Origin: an uncultured Sphingopyxis sp.
Lineage (GTDB): Bacteria > Pseudomonadota > Alphaproteobacteria > Sphingomonadales > Sphingomonadaceae
Direction of reading: 5' to 3'
Assembly (NCBI GenBank): GCA_936933955.1
Contig: CAKZIN010000095.1
Span: forward strand, 1-64,000
Length of the DNA stretch: 64,000 nucleotides
Below, one piece after another: positions 42,048-50,761 of this stretch. A program made the position numbers and the translations under genes. Every line of letters starts with the position of its first letter. The first letter of the stretch is position 1. Under the pieces are notes generated by a model, which did no database searches, was not told the origin of the DNA, and saw nothing but the letters and a program-made list of their open reading frames with translations.

Positions 42048-42197
42048 ATGACTCGTCCCATCCTGTCGCGCGCGGCCCGGAGCCGCATTGGCCTGGTCCT
42101 GTCGCTCAGCGCCGGCTTCCTGCTCGGCGCCGCTGGGGTGGCCGCGCAGGCGGAGGGTGCGGCCCGCGAAGCGCCTACAGCCGCCGAGGCTCGCTAG
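42048..42197 (+). CDS. Putative small secreted or membrane protein (49 aa)
   Basis: Short ORF with a basic N-terminus (MTRPILSRAARSRIG) and one hydrophobic segment (LVLSLSAGFLLGAAGVAAQA), like a signal peptide or anchor, and an acidic/Ala-rich tail. No family is recognised and no strong ribosome-binding site is seen. It lies between rbfA and the convergent LOG-family gene. Reported as possible only. Confidence 0.3.
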   Translation: MTRPILSRAARSRIGLVLSLSAGFLLGAAGVAAQAEGAAREAPTAAEAR

Positions 42198-42281
42198 GGC
42201 CAAACTGGAGCACTTGGTGGTTAGGGAGGGGCGCGACCGTCTGCCCACGGTCCGGCCTGCGCCAGAGGATAGCGCGCGAAC

Positions 42282-43205
42282 TTACACTGAAGGCGTCGCC
42301 GCCCCCAGCAGCGGCGCCACTGCGGGATCGTCGCTCCAGAACTCGCGCACTTTCTCCCATGCCTCCTCCGCCGTCTCGACGAAGCTGAACAGGTCGAGAT
42401 CGCGAGGGGAGATGACGCCTTCTTCCGCCAGCGCGCCGAAGTTGACCACGCGCTCCCAAAAGGCGCGGCCGAACAGGAGGATCGGCATCGGCTTCATCTT
42501 GCCGGTCTGCACCAGCGTCAGCAGCTCGAACATCTCATCGAGCGTGCCGAACCCGCCGGGGAACACCGCCACCCCCCGCGCGCGCAGCAGGAAGTGCATC
42601 TTGCGCAGCGCGAAATAGTGGAACTGGAACGACAGCCCCGGGGTGACGTAGCGGTTGGGCGCCTGTTCGTGGGGGAGGACGATGTTGAGCCCGACGCTCT
42701 CCGCCCCCGCTTCGTAAGCGCCGCGGTTGGCGGCCTCCATGATCGACGGGCCGCCGCCGGAACATACGACGAAGTGGCGCTTCCCCGCCTCATCGCGCGG
42801 CACCGCGCTGGCGAGCTGCGCGAGCTTGTAGGCCTCGGCGTAATAATGCGCGTTGGCGGCGAGCCGCTCCGCCACCCGCTGTTCCGCGGGGGTCTTGGCG
42901 GCGGCGAGCAGCGCAGGCGTGGCTTCGGGCGAAGGGATGCGCGCCGAACCGTACATCACGAACATCGAGGCGATCTGCGCTTCGTCGAGCAGCACCTCCG
43001 GCTTCATCAGCTCGAGCTGGAAGCGCACCGGGCGCAAATCCTCGCGCAGCAGGAACTCGGTGTCCTGAAAGGCGAGGCGGTAGGCGGCGTGGTCGGTCTG
43101 CGGCGTCGGCAGCGTGCGCGCGGCGAACTTCGCGTCCTCGCGCGCCTTGGGAAAGGGGGACGCGGCGGGCGCGGCGGTGGCGGCCTTGTTGTGCGGGTCG
43201 GTCAT
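42282..43205 (-). CDS. LOG-family / TIGR00730 Rossmann protein
   Basis: 307-aa protein of the LOG (nucleotide 5'-monophosphate phosphoribohydrolase) family. The nucleotide-binding motifs SGGGPSIMEAANRGAYEAGA and PGGFGTLDEMFELL are intact; the N-terminal 60 residues are an extension seen in the longer bacterial subgroup. Plant and bacterial LOGs release free base from nucleoside monophosphates, but the substrate here is not predictable. The start at 43205 (MTDPHNKAAT) is chosen since it clears the upstream extensin-like gene. Confidence 0.88.
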   Translation of the reverse strand: MTDPHNKAATAAPAASPFPKAREDAKFAARTLPTPQTDHAAYRLAFQDTEFLLREDLRPVRFQLELMKPEVLLDEAQIASMFVMYGSARIPSPEATPALLAAAKTPAEQRVAERLAANAHYYAEAYKLAQLASAVPRDEAGKRHFVVCSGGGPSIMEAANRGAYEAGAESVGLNIVLPHEQAPNRYVTPGLSFQFHYFALRKMHFLLRARGVAVFPGGFGTLDEMFELLTLVQTGKMKPMPILLFGRAFWERVVNFGALAEEGVISPRDLDLFSFVETAEEAWEKVREFWSDDPAVAPLLGAATPSV

Positions 43206-43218
43206 GATCCGTCGCGCG

Positions 43219-43995
43219 CTAACGGCAGAAGCGTCGCGCCGCCATATCGAAGTGAAAATGATTGGCGTGCGCGGCATTATATTCGGGGCCGAGCACGGTG
43301 CCGAAGCGGCGGCAGGCGGAGGTGTGGAGCAGGCGCAGGAAGCGCTGGTCGCGCTCGTCCCCGCGCCACCCGCCGAGCACGCTCACCTTGGTCCCATCCT
43401 CGAGGACGAAGGCGGCGACGTCGACCGCATTGGCATAGGCATGTTCCGACCGCGGCCCCGCCTGGAGGTTGTAGATGTTGCGGCAGGCGAGCGTGCCAAA
43501 GGTTTCGACGCGCACCACCTCCTTGCCGTAGACCTGGCGGGCGGCGGGCTGGACGGCGTTGCGGATCCAGCCGGTATAGGCGCCGGCGAGGCTGCAGGTC
43601 ATCGGCCCCAAGTTGGTTTGGGCGACCCCCACGTCGGACAGCCGCACGCTCGATCGCGCGGAGCAATTCTCCCCCATGTCGCGGTCGGCGAGCGGGGTGA
43701 AGCGCGCACCCACCGCGCTGAGGTTGGAGATGCAGCGCTCCCCCTCACGCCAGTCGGGCGCGGCGGGGACGGTCGCCCCGGCGCTGCGGACCGGGGTCGA
43801 GCGCGGCGCGGCGGGGCGATTCGCCGCGGTGCTCCGACGGGGCGGCGAGGGCGGGGTGGCGATGCGCACGCTGTCGTCCCGCGACGCCCGAGCCTCCGGC
43901 GAGCGCCCGGCGGGGATACATCCGCTCAAGGTCGCTGCGCCGATGCTCGCCAGCACCACTGCCTTGCGGGAAAAGGCCATCGTCTCGCTCTCCAT
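43219..43995 (-). CDS. Extensin-family lipoprotein
   Basis: 258-aa protein with lipobox LSGC (Cys26 from the first Met) and a Pro/Arg/Ser-rich linker, then the extensin-like C-terminal domain: GPMTCSLAGAYTGWIRNAVQ, GTLACRNIYN, SEHAYANAVDVAAFVLEDG and HFHFDMA. The HAYANAVD...HFHFD residues are a metal-binding set as in LAS-type peptidases, so a peptidoglycan-related peptidase role is possible. Anchored in the envelope. Start at 43995 or at 43980 (MAFSRKAVVLA). Confidence 0.85.
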   Translation of the reverse strand: MESETMAFSRKAVVLASIGAATLSGCIPAGRSPEARASRDDSVRIATPPSPPRRSTAANRPAAPRSTPVRSAGATVPAAPDWREGERCISNLSAVGARFTPLADRDMGENCSARSSVRLSDVGVAQTNLGPMTCSLAGAYTGWIRNAVQPAARQVYGKEVVRVETFGTLACRNIYNLQAGPRSEHAYANAVDVAAFVLEDGTKVSVLGGWRGDERDQRFLRLLHTSACRRFGTVLGPEYNAAHANHFHFDMAARRFCR

Positions 43996-44178
43996 CCGCG
44001 GCCGACAGCGACCGTGGTGGAGGCGGTGTTAATCATCCGGAATGAACCGCCGGATGCGAGGGTTGGTTAAATGCCGGTTTACCGCGCTTTTAGCTTTGCC
44101 GGCGTTCAGCGGCCCGAAAGCCGGGCGGGGACAGGGCGCGCTCGGCAGGGGATTGCTGAACGAAGGGGATTGAGAACA

Positions 44179-44715
44179 ATGATCCGGACCATCGCCGCCG
44201 CGCTGGCGCTGACGTTGCTGAGCGGATGCACGACGACGGGCGCATCGCAGGGGGCTGAGCCATTTTCGCTCAGCCGTACGCTTCAAGCGCAGGGCTAAGC
44301 GGCAATCCCTCTCGCAAAGCTCGCCACTGGGCACGAAACCGTTGTCGTCACGATCAACGGCGTACGGGGGCGCTTCATCCTCGATTCGGGCGCGGGCGGG
44401 TCGTTGCTCGACCGGGCGCAGGCGGCGCGCTTTGCGCTCGGCGAGCCTGAGGCAGGATCGCAGCGGAGCGGCACCGGCGCGGGCGGGGCATTCACCTATG
44501 TCACCTACCCGGTGCGCAGTCTGGCGCTGGGCGACACGGCGCTGCCATTGACGACGCTGCGTTCGGGCGATCTGTCGCACGTCGTCAGCGCCATCCGCCG
44601 TGCCACGGGTGAGACGGTCGACGGCGTGATCGGCCAGGATGTGCTGACGCGGTTCAACGGCGTGATCGACGTTGGCACGCAGACGCTATTCCTGCGCACT
44701 CCGCGGGAGGGGTGA
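44179..44715 (+). pseudogene. Retropepsin-like aspartyl protease lipoprotein, interrupted by a stop codon
   Basis: The gene starts MIRTIAAALALTLLSGC (lipobox Cys17) and reads QAQG-stop at 44296-44298 (TAA). The same reading frame continues without a further stop as AIPLAKLATGHETVVVTING, then RGRFILDSGAGGSLLD (catalytic Asp-Ser-Gly), DGVIGQDVLTRFNGVIDVG, to TGA at 44713. The downstream part is the typical retroviral-type aspartyl protease of proteobacteria. One nonsense change (for example from CAA or a Tyr codon) explains the break. Product would be a 39-residue lipopeptide unless translation restarts or reads through. Confidence 0.8.
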
Positions 44716-44757
44716 GGGGCCTTTCCCTCACGCGACGGGGGCGGCATAGCGGAGGCC

Positions 44758-45972
44758 ATGTCCGACGAATTCTACCGCATGAAGCGGCTGCCGCCCTACG
44801 TCATCGCCGAAGTCAACGCGATGCGCGCGGCGGCGCGGGCGGCGGGTGAGGACATCATCGACCTCGGCATGGGCAATCCCGATCTGCCGCCGCCGCCGCA
44901 CGTCATCGCCAAACTGTGCGAAGTCGCACAAAAGCCCGATGCGCACGGCTATTCTGCGTCCAAGGGCATCGCCGGACTGCGTCGCGCGCAGGCCAATTAC
45001 TACGCGCGCCGCTTTGGGGTGGAGGTCGATCCCGAGACCGAGGTGGTGGTCACCATGGGGTCGAAGGAGGGGCTCGCCAGCCTTGCCACCGCGATTACCG
45101 CGCCGGGCGATGTGGTGCTGGCGCCGAACCCCAGCTACCCGATCCACACCTTTGGCTTCATCATCGCCGGCGCGACCATCCGGTCGGTGCCGACGACGCC
45201 CGACGACGCCTATTTCGAAAGCCTCGAGCGGGCGATGCAGTACACTGTGCCGCGCCCGTCGGTGCTGGTGGTGAACTACCCCTCCAACCCGACCGCGGAG
45301 ACGGTCGACCTCGCCTTTTACGAGCGGCTGGTCGCCTGGGCGCGCGACGCGGGGGTGTGGGTGATCAGCGACCTCGCCTATTCGGAGCTCTACTATGACG
45401 GCCGTCCGACTCCCTCGATCCTGCAGGTGAAGGGCGCCAAGGACGTGGCGGTCGAGTTCACCTCGCTGTCCAAGACCTATTCGATGGCGGGCTGGCGGGT
45501 GGGGTTTGCGGTCGGCAATGCGCAGCTGATCGCGGCGATGACGCGGGTCAAAAGCTACCTCGACTACGGCGCCTTCACCCCCGTGCAGGCGGCGGCGTGC
45601 GCGGCGCTGAACGGCCCGCAGGACATCGTCGAGGCGAACCGCGCGCTCTATCACAAGCGGCGCGACGTGCTGGTCGAAAGCTTCGGTCGCGCAGGTTGGG
45701 ACATCCCACCCCCGCCGGCGAGCATGTTCGCCTGGGCGCCATTGCCGCCTGCGCTCGCGCACCTCGGCAGCCTCGAATTTTCAAAGCAGCTGCTGGCGCA
45801 AGCGGGCATCGCGGTCGCGCCGGGCGTCGGCTACGGCGAGGATGGCGAAGGCTATGTGCGCATCGCCATGGTCGAGAATGAGCAGCGTTTGCGGCAGGCG
45901 GCGCGCAATCTCGGTCGGTTCCTTCGCGCGCGGGGGGTCAACGCCACGCCAGCGCGCGCGGTCGCCGGGTAG
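44758..45972 (+). CDS. alaC: Class I/II pyridoxal-phosphate aminotransferase (AlaC-like)
   Basis: 404-aa fold-type I aminotransferase. MKRLPPYVIAEVNAMR, DLGMGNPDLPPPPHVI, GYSASKGIAGLRRA, YPSNPTA and the PLP Lys in TSLSKTYSMAGWRVGFAVGN match the AlaC/YfdZ glutamate-pyruvate aminotransferase group used for alanine synthesis. It is cytoplasmic and of normal length. It follows the broken protease gene by 42 nt. Substrate specificity is by family resemblance. Confidence 0.88.
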   Translation: MSDEFYRMKRLPPYVIAEVNAMRAAARAAGEDIIDLGMGNPDLPPPPHVIAKLCEVAQKPDAHGYSASKGIAGLRRAQANYYARRFGVEVDPETEVVVTMGSKEGLASLATAITAPGDVVLAPNPSYPIHTFGFIIAGATIRSVPTTPDDAYFESLERAMQYTVPRPSVLVVNYPSNPTAETVDLAFYERLVAWARDAGVWVISDLAYSELYYDGRPTPSILQVKGAKDVAVEFTSLSKTYSMAGWRVGFAVGNAQLIAAMTRVKSYLDYGAFTPVQAAACAALNGPQDIVEANRALYHKRRDVLVESFGRAGWDIPPPPASMFAWAPLPPALAHLGSLEFSKQLLAQAGIAVAPGVGYGEDGEGYVRIAMVENEQRLRQAARNLGRFLRARGVNATPARAVAG

Positions 45973-46024
45973 CGCTGCGTCGAAGTCACTTGTGGCGGTG
46001 CGCAAGGCGCGTAGCTTCACGCGC

Positions 46025-47716
46025 ATGACTCGCCGCAAGCTCGCTCTCGCCCTCGCCCCCACTTTCGCCGCTGGAGCGTTGCTGACGGTCGCTGCTCCCA
46101 CCGCGGCGATCGCCCAGTCGCGCAGCGTCGCCACCGCGCCCGCCCCGGCGCGCAGCTACGCCGAACTGCTCGGCCGTCGCGACCCGGTGAGCGAGGCCGG
46201 GCGCGCAATGGCCGCGCGCACGCTGACCTCCGAAGCGATCGTCCGCGGTGCGCTGGCGCGCATCGCCGACCCGCGCATCGAAGGGCGCATCAATGCGGTG
46301 ATCGCAGTCAGCCCGGATGCCATCGACCAGGCGCGCAGGCTCGATGCGGAACGCCGCGCAGGGCGCTTGCGCGGGCCGCTGCATGGCGTGCCGGTGCTGA
46401 TCAAGGACAATATCGAGGTGGCGGGACCGCTCCCAACCACCGCAGGCAGCCTCGCGCTGGCGCAGAACGTCACCAACCGCGACGCGCCGCTGGTGGTGCG
46501 GCTACGCGCGGCGGGGGCGGTCATTCTCGGCAAAACCAACCTCTCTGAATGGGCCAACATCCGCTCCGAGAATTCGACCAGCGGGTGGAGCGCGGTCGGC
46601 GGGCTGACGCGCAATCCGCACGATCTTTCACGCACCGCCTGCGGATCTTCCTCGGGCAGCGGGGCGGCAGTGGCGGCGGGGCTCGCGCTCGCCGCGATCG
46701 GGACCGAGACCAACGGTTCGATCACCTGCCCGGCGGGGATCAATGGCATCGCCGGCTTCAAGCCGACCGTCGGGATGGTCAGCCGCACGCACGTCGTCCC
46801 CATCTCCGGCACGCAGGATACGGCGGGACCGATGACGCTCTCCGCGCGCGACGCGGCGTTGCTGCTCGACGCGCTCGCCGGAAGCGACCCCGCCGACGCC
46901 GCCACGCGTGAGGCCGACCAGCGGCGCGGTGCGGGCTTCGCCGCGGGGTTGCGCCCAGATGGCTTGCGCGGGATGCGGATCGGCGTGGTGCGCAGCCAGC
47001 TCGGCCGCCGAGCGGACATCGCCGCGCTGTTCGACGCCGCGCTCGAACGCATGCGCGGTGCAGGCGCCACCATCGTCGAGCTGCGCGAGGACGACACCGC
47101 CTACCGCGGGCTCGGGGAGGCTGAGACGTCGCTGCTGATGAGCGAACTGCGCGCCACCATGGACGAATATCTGCGCGGCCGCCCCGCCGGGGTGCCCGGC
47201 CCGCGCAGCCTCAACGAACTGATCGCGTTCAACAATCGCGAGGCCGCGCGAGAGATGCGCTGGTTCGGGCAGGACATGTTCGAACGTGCTGCTCGCGCCC
47301 CGGCGCTCGACAGCGCAGAATATCGGCGCGACCGCGACAATGCGGTGCGGATGGCGACGCAGGGGCTCGACAGGCTGCTGTCGGGGCGCGCGGGCGGAGG
47401 GGCGCCGCTCGACCTGATCCTTGGCGTGACCAACGGGCCGGGCTGGTCGATCGACCTCGTGAACGGCGACAATTTCGGCGGCCCCTCGGCGAGCGGGCTG
47501 CCCGCGATCGCGGGTTACCCGCACCTCACCGTGCCGATGGGGACGGTCGAGGGCATGCCGGTGGGTTTGAGCTTCATCGGCGCGCGCTGGAGCGATGCGC
47601 AACTGCTCTCGGTAGGCGCCGCCTACGAGGCGATCGCCCCGATGCGGCCCACCCCGACCTACCGCAACGGCCTCGCCGCCGACCGCGCGGCGGCGCCGGT
47701 CGTGCGACGGCGCTAA
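46025..47716 (+). CDS. Exported amidase-signature enzyme
   Basis: 563-aa amidase with a signal peptide (RKLALALAPTFAAGALLTVAA, cleavage near AIAQ). The Ser-cisSer-Lys triad is visible: Lys in HGVPVLIKDNIE, Ser in ACGSSSGSGAAVA and Ser in TETNGSITCPAG. Later FKPTVGMVSRTHVVPISGTQ and MPVGLSFIG complete the domain. It probably hydrolyses amides in the periplasm; the substrate is unknown. The start at 46025 is used because it begins the signal peptide. Its stop overlaps the convergent DUF2721 gene by 4 nt. Confidence 0.9.
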   Translation: MTRRKLALALAPTFAAGALLTVAAPTAAIAQSRSVATAPAPARSYAELLGRRDPVSEAGRAMAARTLTSEAIVRGALARIADPRIEGRINAVIAVSPDAIDQARRLDAERRAGRLRGPLHGVPVLIKDNIEVAGPLPTTAGSLALAQNVTNRDAPLVVRLRAAGAVILGKTNLSEWANIRSENSTSGWSAVGGLTRNPHDLSRTACGSSSGSGAAVAAGLALAAIGTETNGSITCPAGINGIAGFKPTVGMVSRTHVVPISGTQDTAGPMTLSARDAALLLDALAGSDPADAATREADQRRGAGFAAGLRPDGLRGMRIGVVRSQLGRRADIAALFDAALERMRGAGATIVELREDDTAYRGLGEAETSLLMSELRATMDEYLRGRPAGVPGPRSLNELIAFNNREAAREMRWFGQDMFERAARAPALDSAEYRRDRDNAVRMATQGLDRLLSGRAGGGAPLDLILGVTNGPGWSIDLVNGDNFGGPSASGLPAIAGYPHLTVPMGTVEGMPVGLSFIGARWSDAQLLSVGAAYEAIAPMRPTPTYRNGLAADRAAAPVVRRR

Positions 47717-48192
47717 TCCACGTCGCCTTCGTCGGCGGAGTGATCGAGCGCATCCTGGCGGACGCCGATGCTCCGCGCGGCGAGGCGGACCTCGATCTGA
47801 AAGGTGACGAAGGCGGCGATCAGCAGCAGCATTGCGGCCACGAACATCAGCGCGATGGTGTTGCCAAGCTCGCTGCTGGTCAGCGCGGCGATGAACAGCA
47901 GCATGACGACGCAGGCGACGACGATCGCGCTCGCCACGGTGAGGAAGATCGCCCAGTTCACCACCCGCATCCGCCGGTCGAGCCGCGTCAGTTCGCGCTG
48001 GGTGCGGTCATGCTCCGCGCCGCTCTCCTCAAAGATCGCGCTCTCAAGCTTGCGCGCCCGGTCAATCACCCGCGCCAGTCGGCCGGTGCAGACGTTGAGA
48101 AAAGCCCCAATCCCCGCCAGCAAGAACACCGGCGCCACCGCCAACTGAATGGTGCTTGCGACCAGACGGACTTCAGGTTCGGTGGGGATCAT
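47713..48192 (-). CDS. DUF2721 membrane protein
   Basis: 159-aa protein with three hydrophobic segments (LAVAPVFLLAGIGAFLNV, WAIFLTVASAIVVACVVMLL and IALMFVAAMLLLIAAFVTF) and the family motif GRLARVIDRARKLE in the first loop. Function unknown. Start at 48192 (MIPTEPEVRLVAS); longer starts run through the upstream gene. Confidence 0.85.
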   Translation of the reverse strand: MIPTEPEVRLVASTIQLAVAPVFLLAGIGAFLNVCTGRLARVIDRARKLESAIFEESGAEHDRTQRELTRLDRRMRVVNWAIFLTVASAIVVACVVMLLFIAALTSSELGNTIALMFVAAMLLLIAAFVTFQIEVRLAARSIGVRQDALDHSADEGDVD

Positions 48193-48295
48193 CGCCCCTA
48201 GATAGGATCGAGGCGCCCAGCGGACCAGCGCCGGGTTATGGCCTGCAGCAACCGCGAATATCGCGATAGCGAGTCCAGCCACGCTGTCCCATCCT

Positions 48296-49597
48296 TCAAG
48301 GGTTGGGCGGCCACACCCCGCGGGTGTCGTACACATGCTTGCCCGCGCGCTCATCGTTCGGGACGGACTTGAACAAATCATGGTCGACCAACAGGACGAT
48401 GATTTCGCACTCATCCAGCGCGGTATCGAGATCGACCAGCGTCGCGCCTGCGTCCTGCAGGGCCGGCGGAAGCGTGCTGGCGAACGGTTCGACGATATGA
48501 ACCCGCGGGCCGAAGCGCTGAGCCAGCTCCGTCGCGACGATGAGCGCGGGGCTCTCGCGAAAATCGTCGATGTTGGGCTTGAACGCTAAACCGAGCGCCG
48601 CGACCTTGGCGGTTGGATGCGAGGCGATGAGTTCACTCGCCGTTGCGATGACGTAGTCGGTCTTGCTGAGGTTCACCTCCCGCGCGGTACGGATCAGGCG
48701 GCTCTGTTTCGGTGCGCCGGCGACCAGAAACCACGGATCCACAGCGATGCAATGGCCGCCGACGCCGGGTCCGGGCTGGAGCACGTTGACGCGCGGATGA
48801 CGGTTGGCGAGCTCGATCACCTTCCACACGTCAACGCCCATGGCATCGGCGATCATGGATAGTTCGTTGGCGAACGCGATGTTGACGTCGCGATAGCTGT
48901 TTTCGACGAGCTTCACCATTTCAGCTGCTCGTGCATTCGTTGGCACGCAGGCCCCACGGACGAACCGGCGATAAAACGTCATCGCTCGCCTCGAGCAACG
49001 CGGCGTGATCCCGCCGATCACCCGATCATTGTCTATCAGCTCGATCAGGATGCGTCCTGGGAGCACCCGCTCCGGGCAATAGGCGACCGCGAGATCGGGT
49101 GCGGCCGCGCCGTTGCCCGGCATGCTAAGGTCCGGTCGCAGCTCAGCCAGCCGCGCCGCCAGCTGCTCGGTCGTGCCAACGGGAGAAGTCGATTCTAGGA
49201 TAACGAGATTGCCTGGCTCCAGAACAGGCGCGATCGCTTCCGCTGCCGCGAGGACATAGCGAATGTCCGGAGATCGATCTTCCCGGATCGGCGTCGGAAC
49301 CGCGATCACGAAGGTCGACGCTGGTTCAGGTTCGACGGACGCCCGAAGCAGGCCCCGATCGACGACACCCTGCACCAGGCCGTGCAAATCGACTTCTTCG
49401 ATGTGCACCCGCCCGCTGTTTACCGTGTCGACGACATTAGGATTGACGTCGACCCCCAGAACCCGCTGCCCGGAACGCGCGATGACCGCCGCGGTGGGTA
49501 GGCCGATGTAGCCCAGACCGACAACGACAGTGTCGACGGCTGTGGCCCCTTCTTCGGTAATGGACGAGGTGTGGGAACGTTCAGTGGCAGTGAGCAT
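48296..49597 (-). CDS. wecC: UDP-N-acetyl-D-mannosamine dehydrogenase (WecC-like)
   Basis: 433-aa nucleotide-sugar dehydrogenase of the WecC/TviB group, oxidising UDP-ManNAc to UDP-ManNAcA. VVVGLGYIGLPTAAVIA, the catalytic Cys in GVGGHCIAVDPWF and LGLAFKPNIDDFRESPA are present. ATG at 49597 overlaps the wecB stop by 17 nt, so both are coupled. It is the last gene of the polysaccharide cluster in this direction. The specificity is supported by the adjoining WecB. Confidence 0.92.
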   Translation of the reverse strand: MLTATERSHTSSITEEGATAVDTVVVGLGYIGLPTAAVIARSGQRVLGVDVNPNVVDTVNSGRVHIEEVDLHGLVQGVVDRGLLRASVEPEPASTFVIAVPTPIREDRSPDIRYVLAAAEAIAPVLEPGNLVILESTSPVGTTEQLAARLAELRPDLSMPGNGAAAPDLAVAYCPERVLPGRILIELIDNDRVIGGITPRCSRRAMTFYRRFVRGACVPTNARAAEMVKLVENSYRDVNIAFANELSMIADAMGVDVWKVIELANRHPRVNVLQPGPGVGGHCIAVDPWFLVAGAPKQSRLIRTAREVNLSKTDYVIATASELIASHPTAKVAALGLAFKPNIDDFRESPALIVATELAQRFGPRVHIVEPFASTLPPALQDAGATLVDLDTALDECEIIVLLVDHDLFKSVPNDERAGKHVYDTRGVWPPNP

Positions 49598-50720
49598 CGG
49601 CGATGACCTTGGCGATGCGCACGGCGGCTTGACCATCGCCGTACGGGTTATGCGCTTGGGCCATGCGGCCGTAAGCGACGGGATCATCCAGCAGCAGCAT
49701 GCACTGTTCGACGATCGTGCGAGTGTCGGACCCAACCAGCCGCGCGGTCCCAGCGACCACGCCCTCCGGCCGCTCGGTCGTGTCGCGCATGACCAGCACA
49801 GGTTTGCCGAGCGAGGGCGCCTCCTCCTGCACGCCACCACTGTCTGTGAGGACGAAGTGGGAACGGTCCAACAGCCTGACAAAACTCAGATAGTCGAGCG
49901 GCTCGCTTAGCAAAATGTTCTCATTCCCCCCGAGATGCGCCTCCATCACCGCGCGCACCGCGGGGTTCGGGTGCACTGGAAACACCACCGCAACATCGGG
50001 ACGGTCCGCGACCGCCCTTATCGCGGCTGCGATTTGGCGCATGCCTTCGCCGAAATTTTCTCGCCGATGCGACGTGACTGCGATCAGCCGGCGACCTTCG
50101 AACCGATCGAGCAGCCCGTCGATCTCTGTCGTCAGGCTCGGGTCGGCTCGGGTTCGGGCCACGGTCGCCAAAAATGCGTCGACCACCGTATTGCCGGTCA
50201 CGTGGATCGTGTCCGCCGCGACATTCTCGGCCCGCAAAGCCGCGGCTGCGGAACTGGTAGGCGCAAAATGAAGGTCGGCGATCGTGCCTGTGACGCGGCG
50301 GTTCATTTCCTCGGGCCAAGGAGAATACATATCGCCGCTGCGCAGACCCGCCTCTACGTGACCCACCGGTATCTTGTGGAAATACGCACTCAGCGTCGCC
50401 GCCATCGTCGTGAGCGTGTCGCCGTGGACGAGAATGCGGTCAGGACGCCACTCGTCCAGAGCTGCGCCGAAGCTCACGAGTATGCGGGCGCACAGATCCT
50501 CGAGCGACTGGTTGGGCCGCATCAGATCGAGATCGATGTCGGGAACGATGCCAACCAGGTCCATCACCTGATCGAGCATAGCGCGATGCTGTGCGGTAAC
50601 GGCGACGCGAACGTCGAGCCCGCCGTGCGAACGCAGCGCATCGACAACCGGAAACATCTTGATCGCTTCCGGACGCGTGCCGAAAACCACCATGATCCTT
50701 GGTAAGGGCTTTGCGCTCAT
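49581..50720 (-). CDS. wecB: UDP-N-acetylglucosamine 2-epimerase (WecB)
   Basis: 379-aa non-hydrolysing epimerase making UDP-ManNAc from UDP-GlcNAc. VFGTRPEAIKMFPVVDAL, VHGDTLTTMAA, HVEAGLRSGD, HRRENFGEGM and TDSGGVQEEAPSLGKPVLV are conserved. Followed directly by wecC, giving the two steps to UDP-ManNAcA. Cytoplasmic. Separated by 41 nt from the aminotransferase gene upstream. Confidence 0.95.
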   Translation of the reverse strand: MSAKPLPRIMVVFGTRPEAIKMFPVVDALRSHGGLDVRVAVTAQHRAMLDQVMDLVGIVPDIDLDLMRPNQSLEDLCARILVSFGAALDEWRPDRILVHGDTLTTMAATLSAYFHKIPVGHVEAGLRSGDMYSPWPEEMNRRVTGTIADLHFAPTSSAAAALRAENVAADTIHVTGNTVVDAFLATVARTRADPSLTTEIDGLLDRFEGRRLIAVTSHRRENFGEGMRQIAAAIRAVADRPDVAVVFPVHPNPAVRAVMEAHLGGNENILLSEPLDYLSFVRLLDRSHFVLTDSGGVQEEAPSLGKPVLVMRDTTERPEGVVAGTARLVGSDTRTIVEQCMLLLDDPVAYGRMAQAHNPYGDGQAAVRIAKVIADAHCH

Positions 50721-50761
50721 CGCGGCCCCACTACCGTCAACCGGTTTAGAAACTGCTCACG

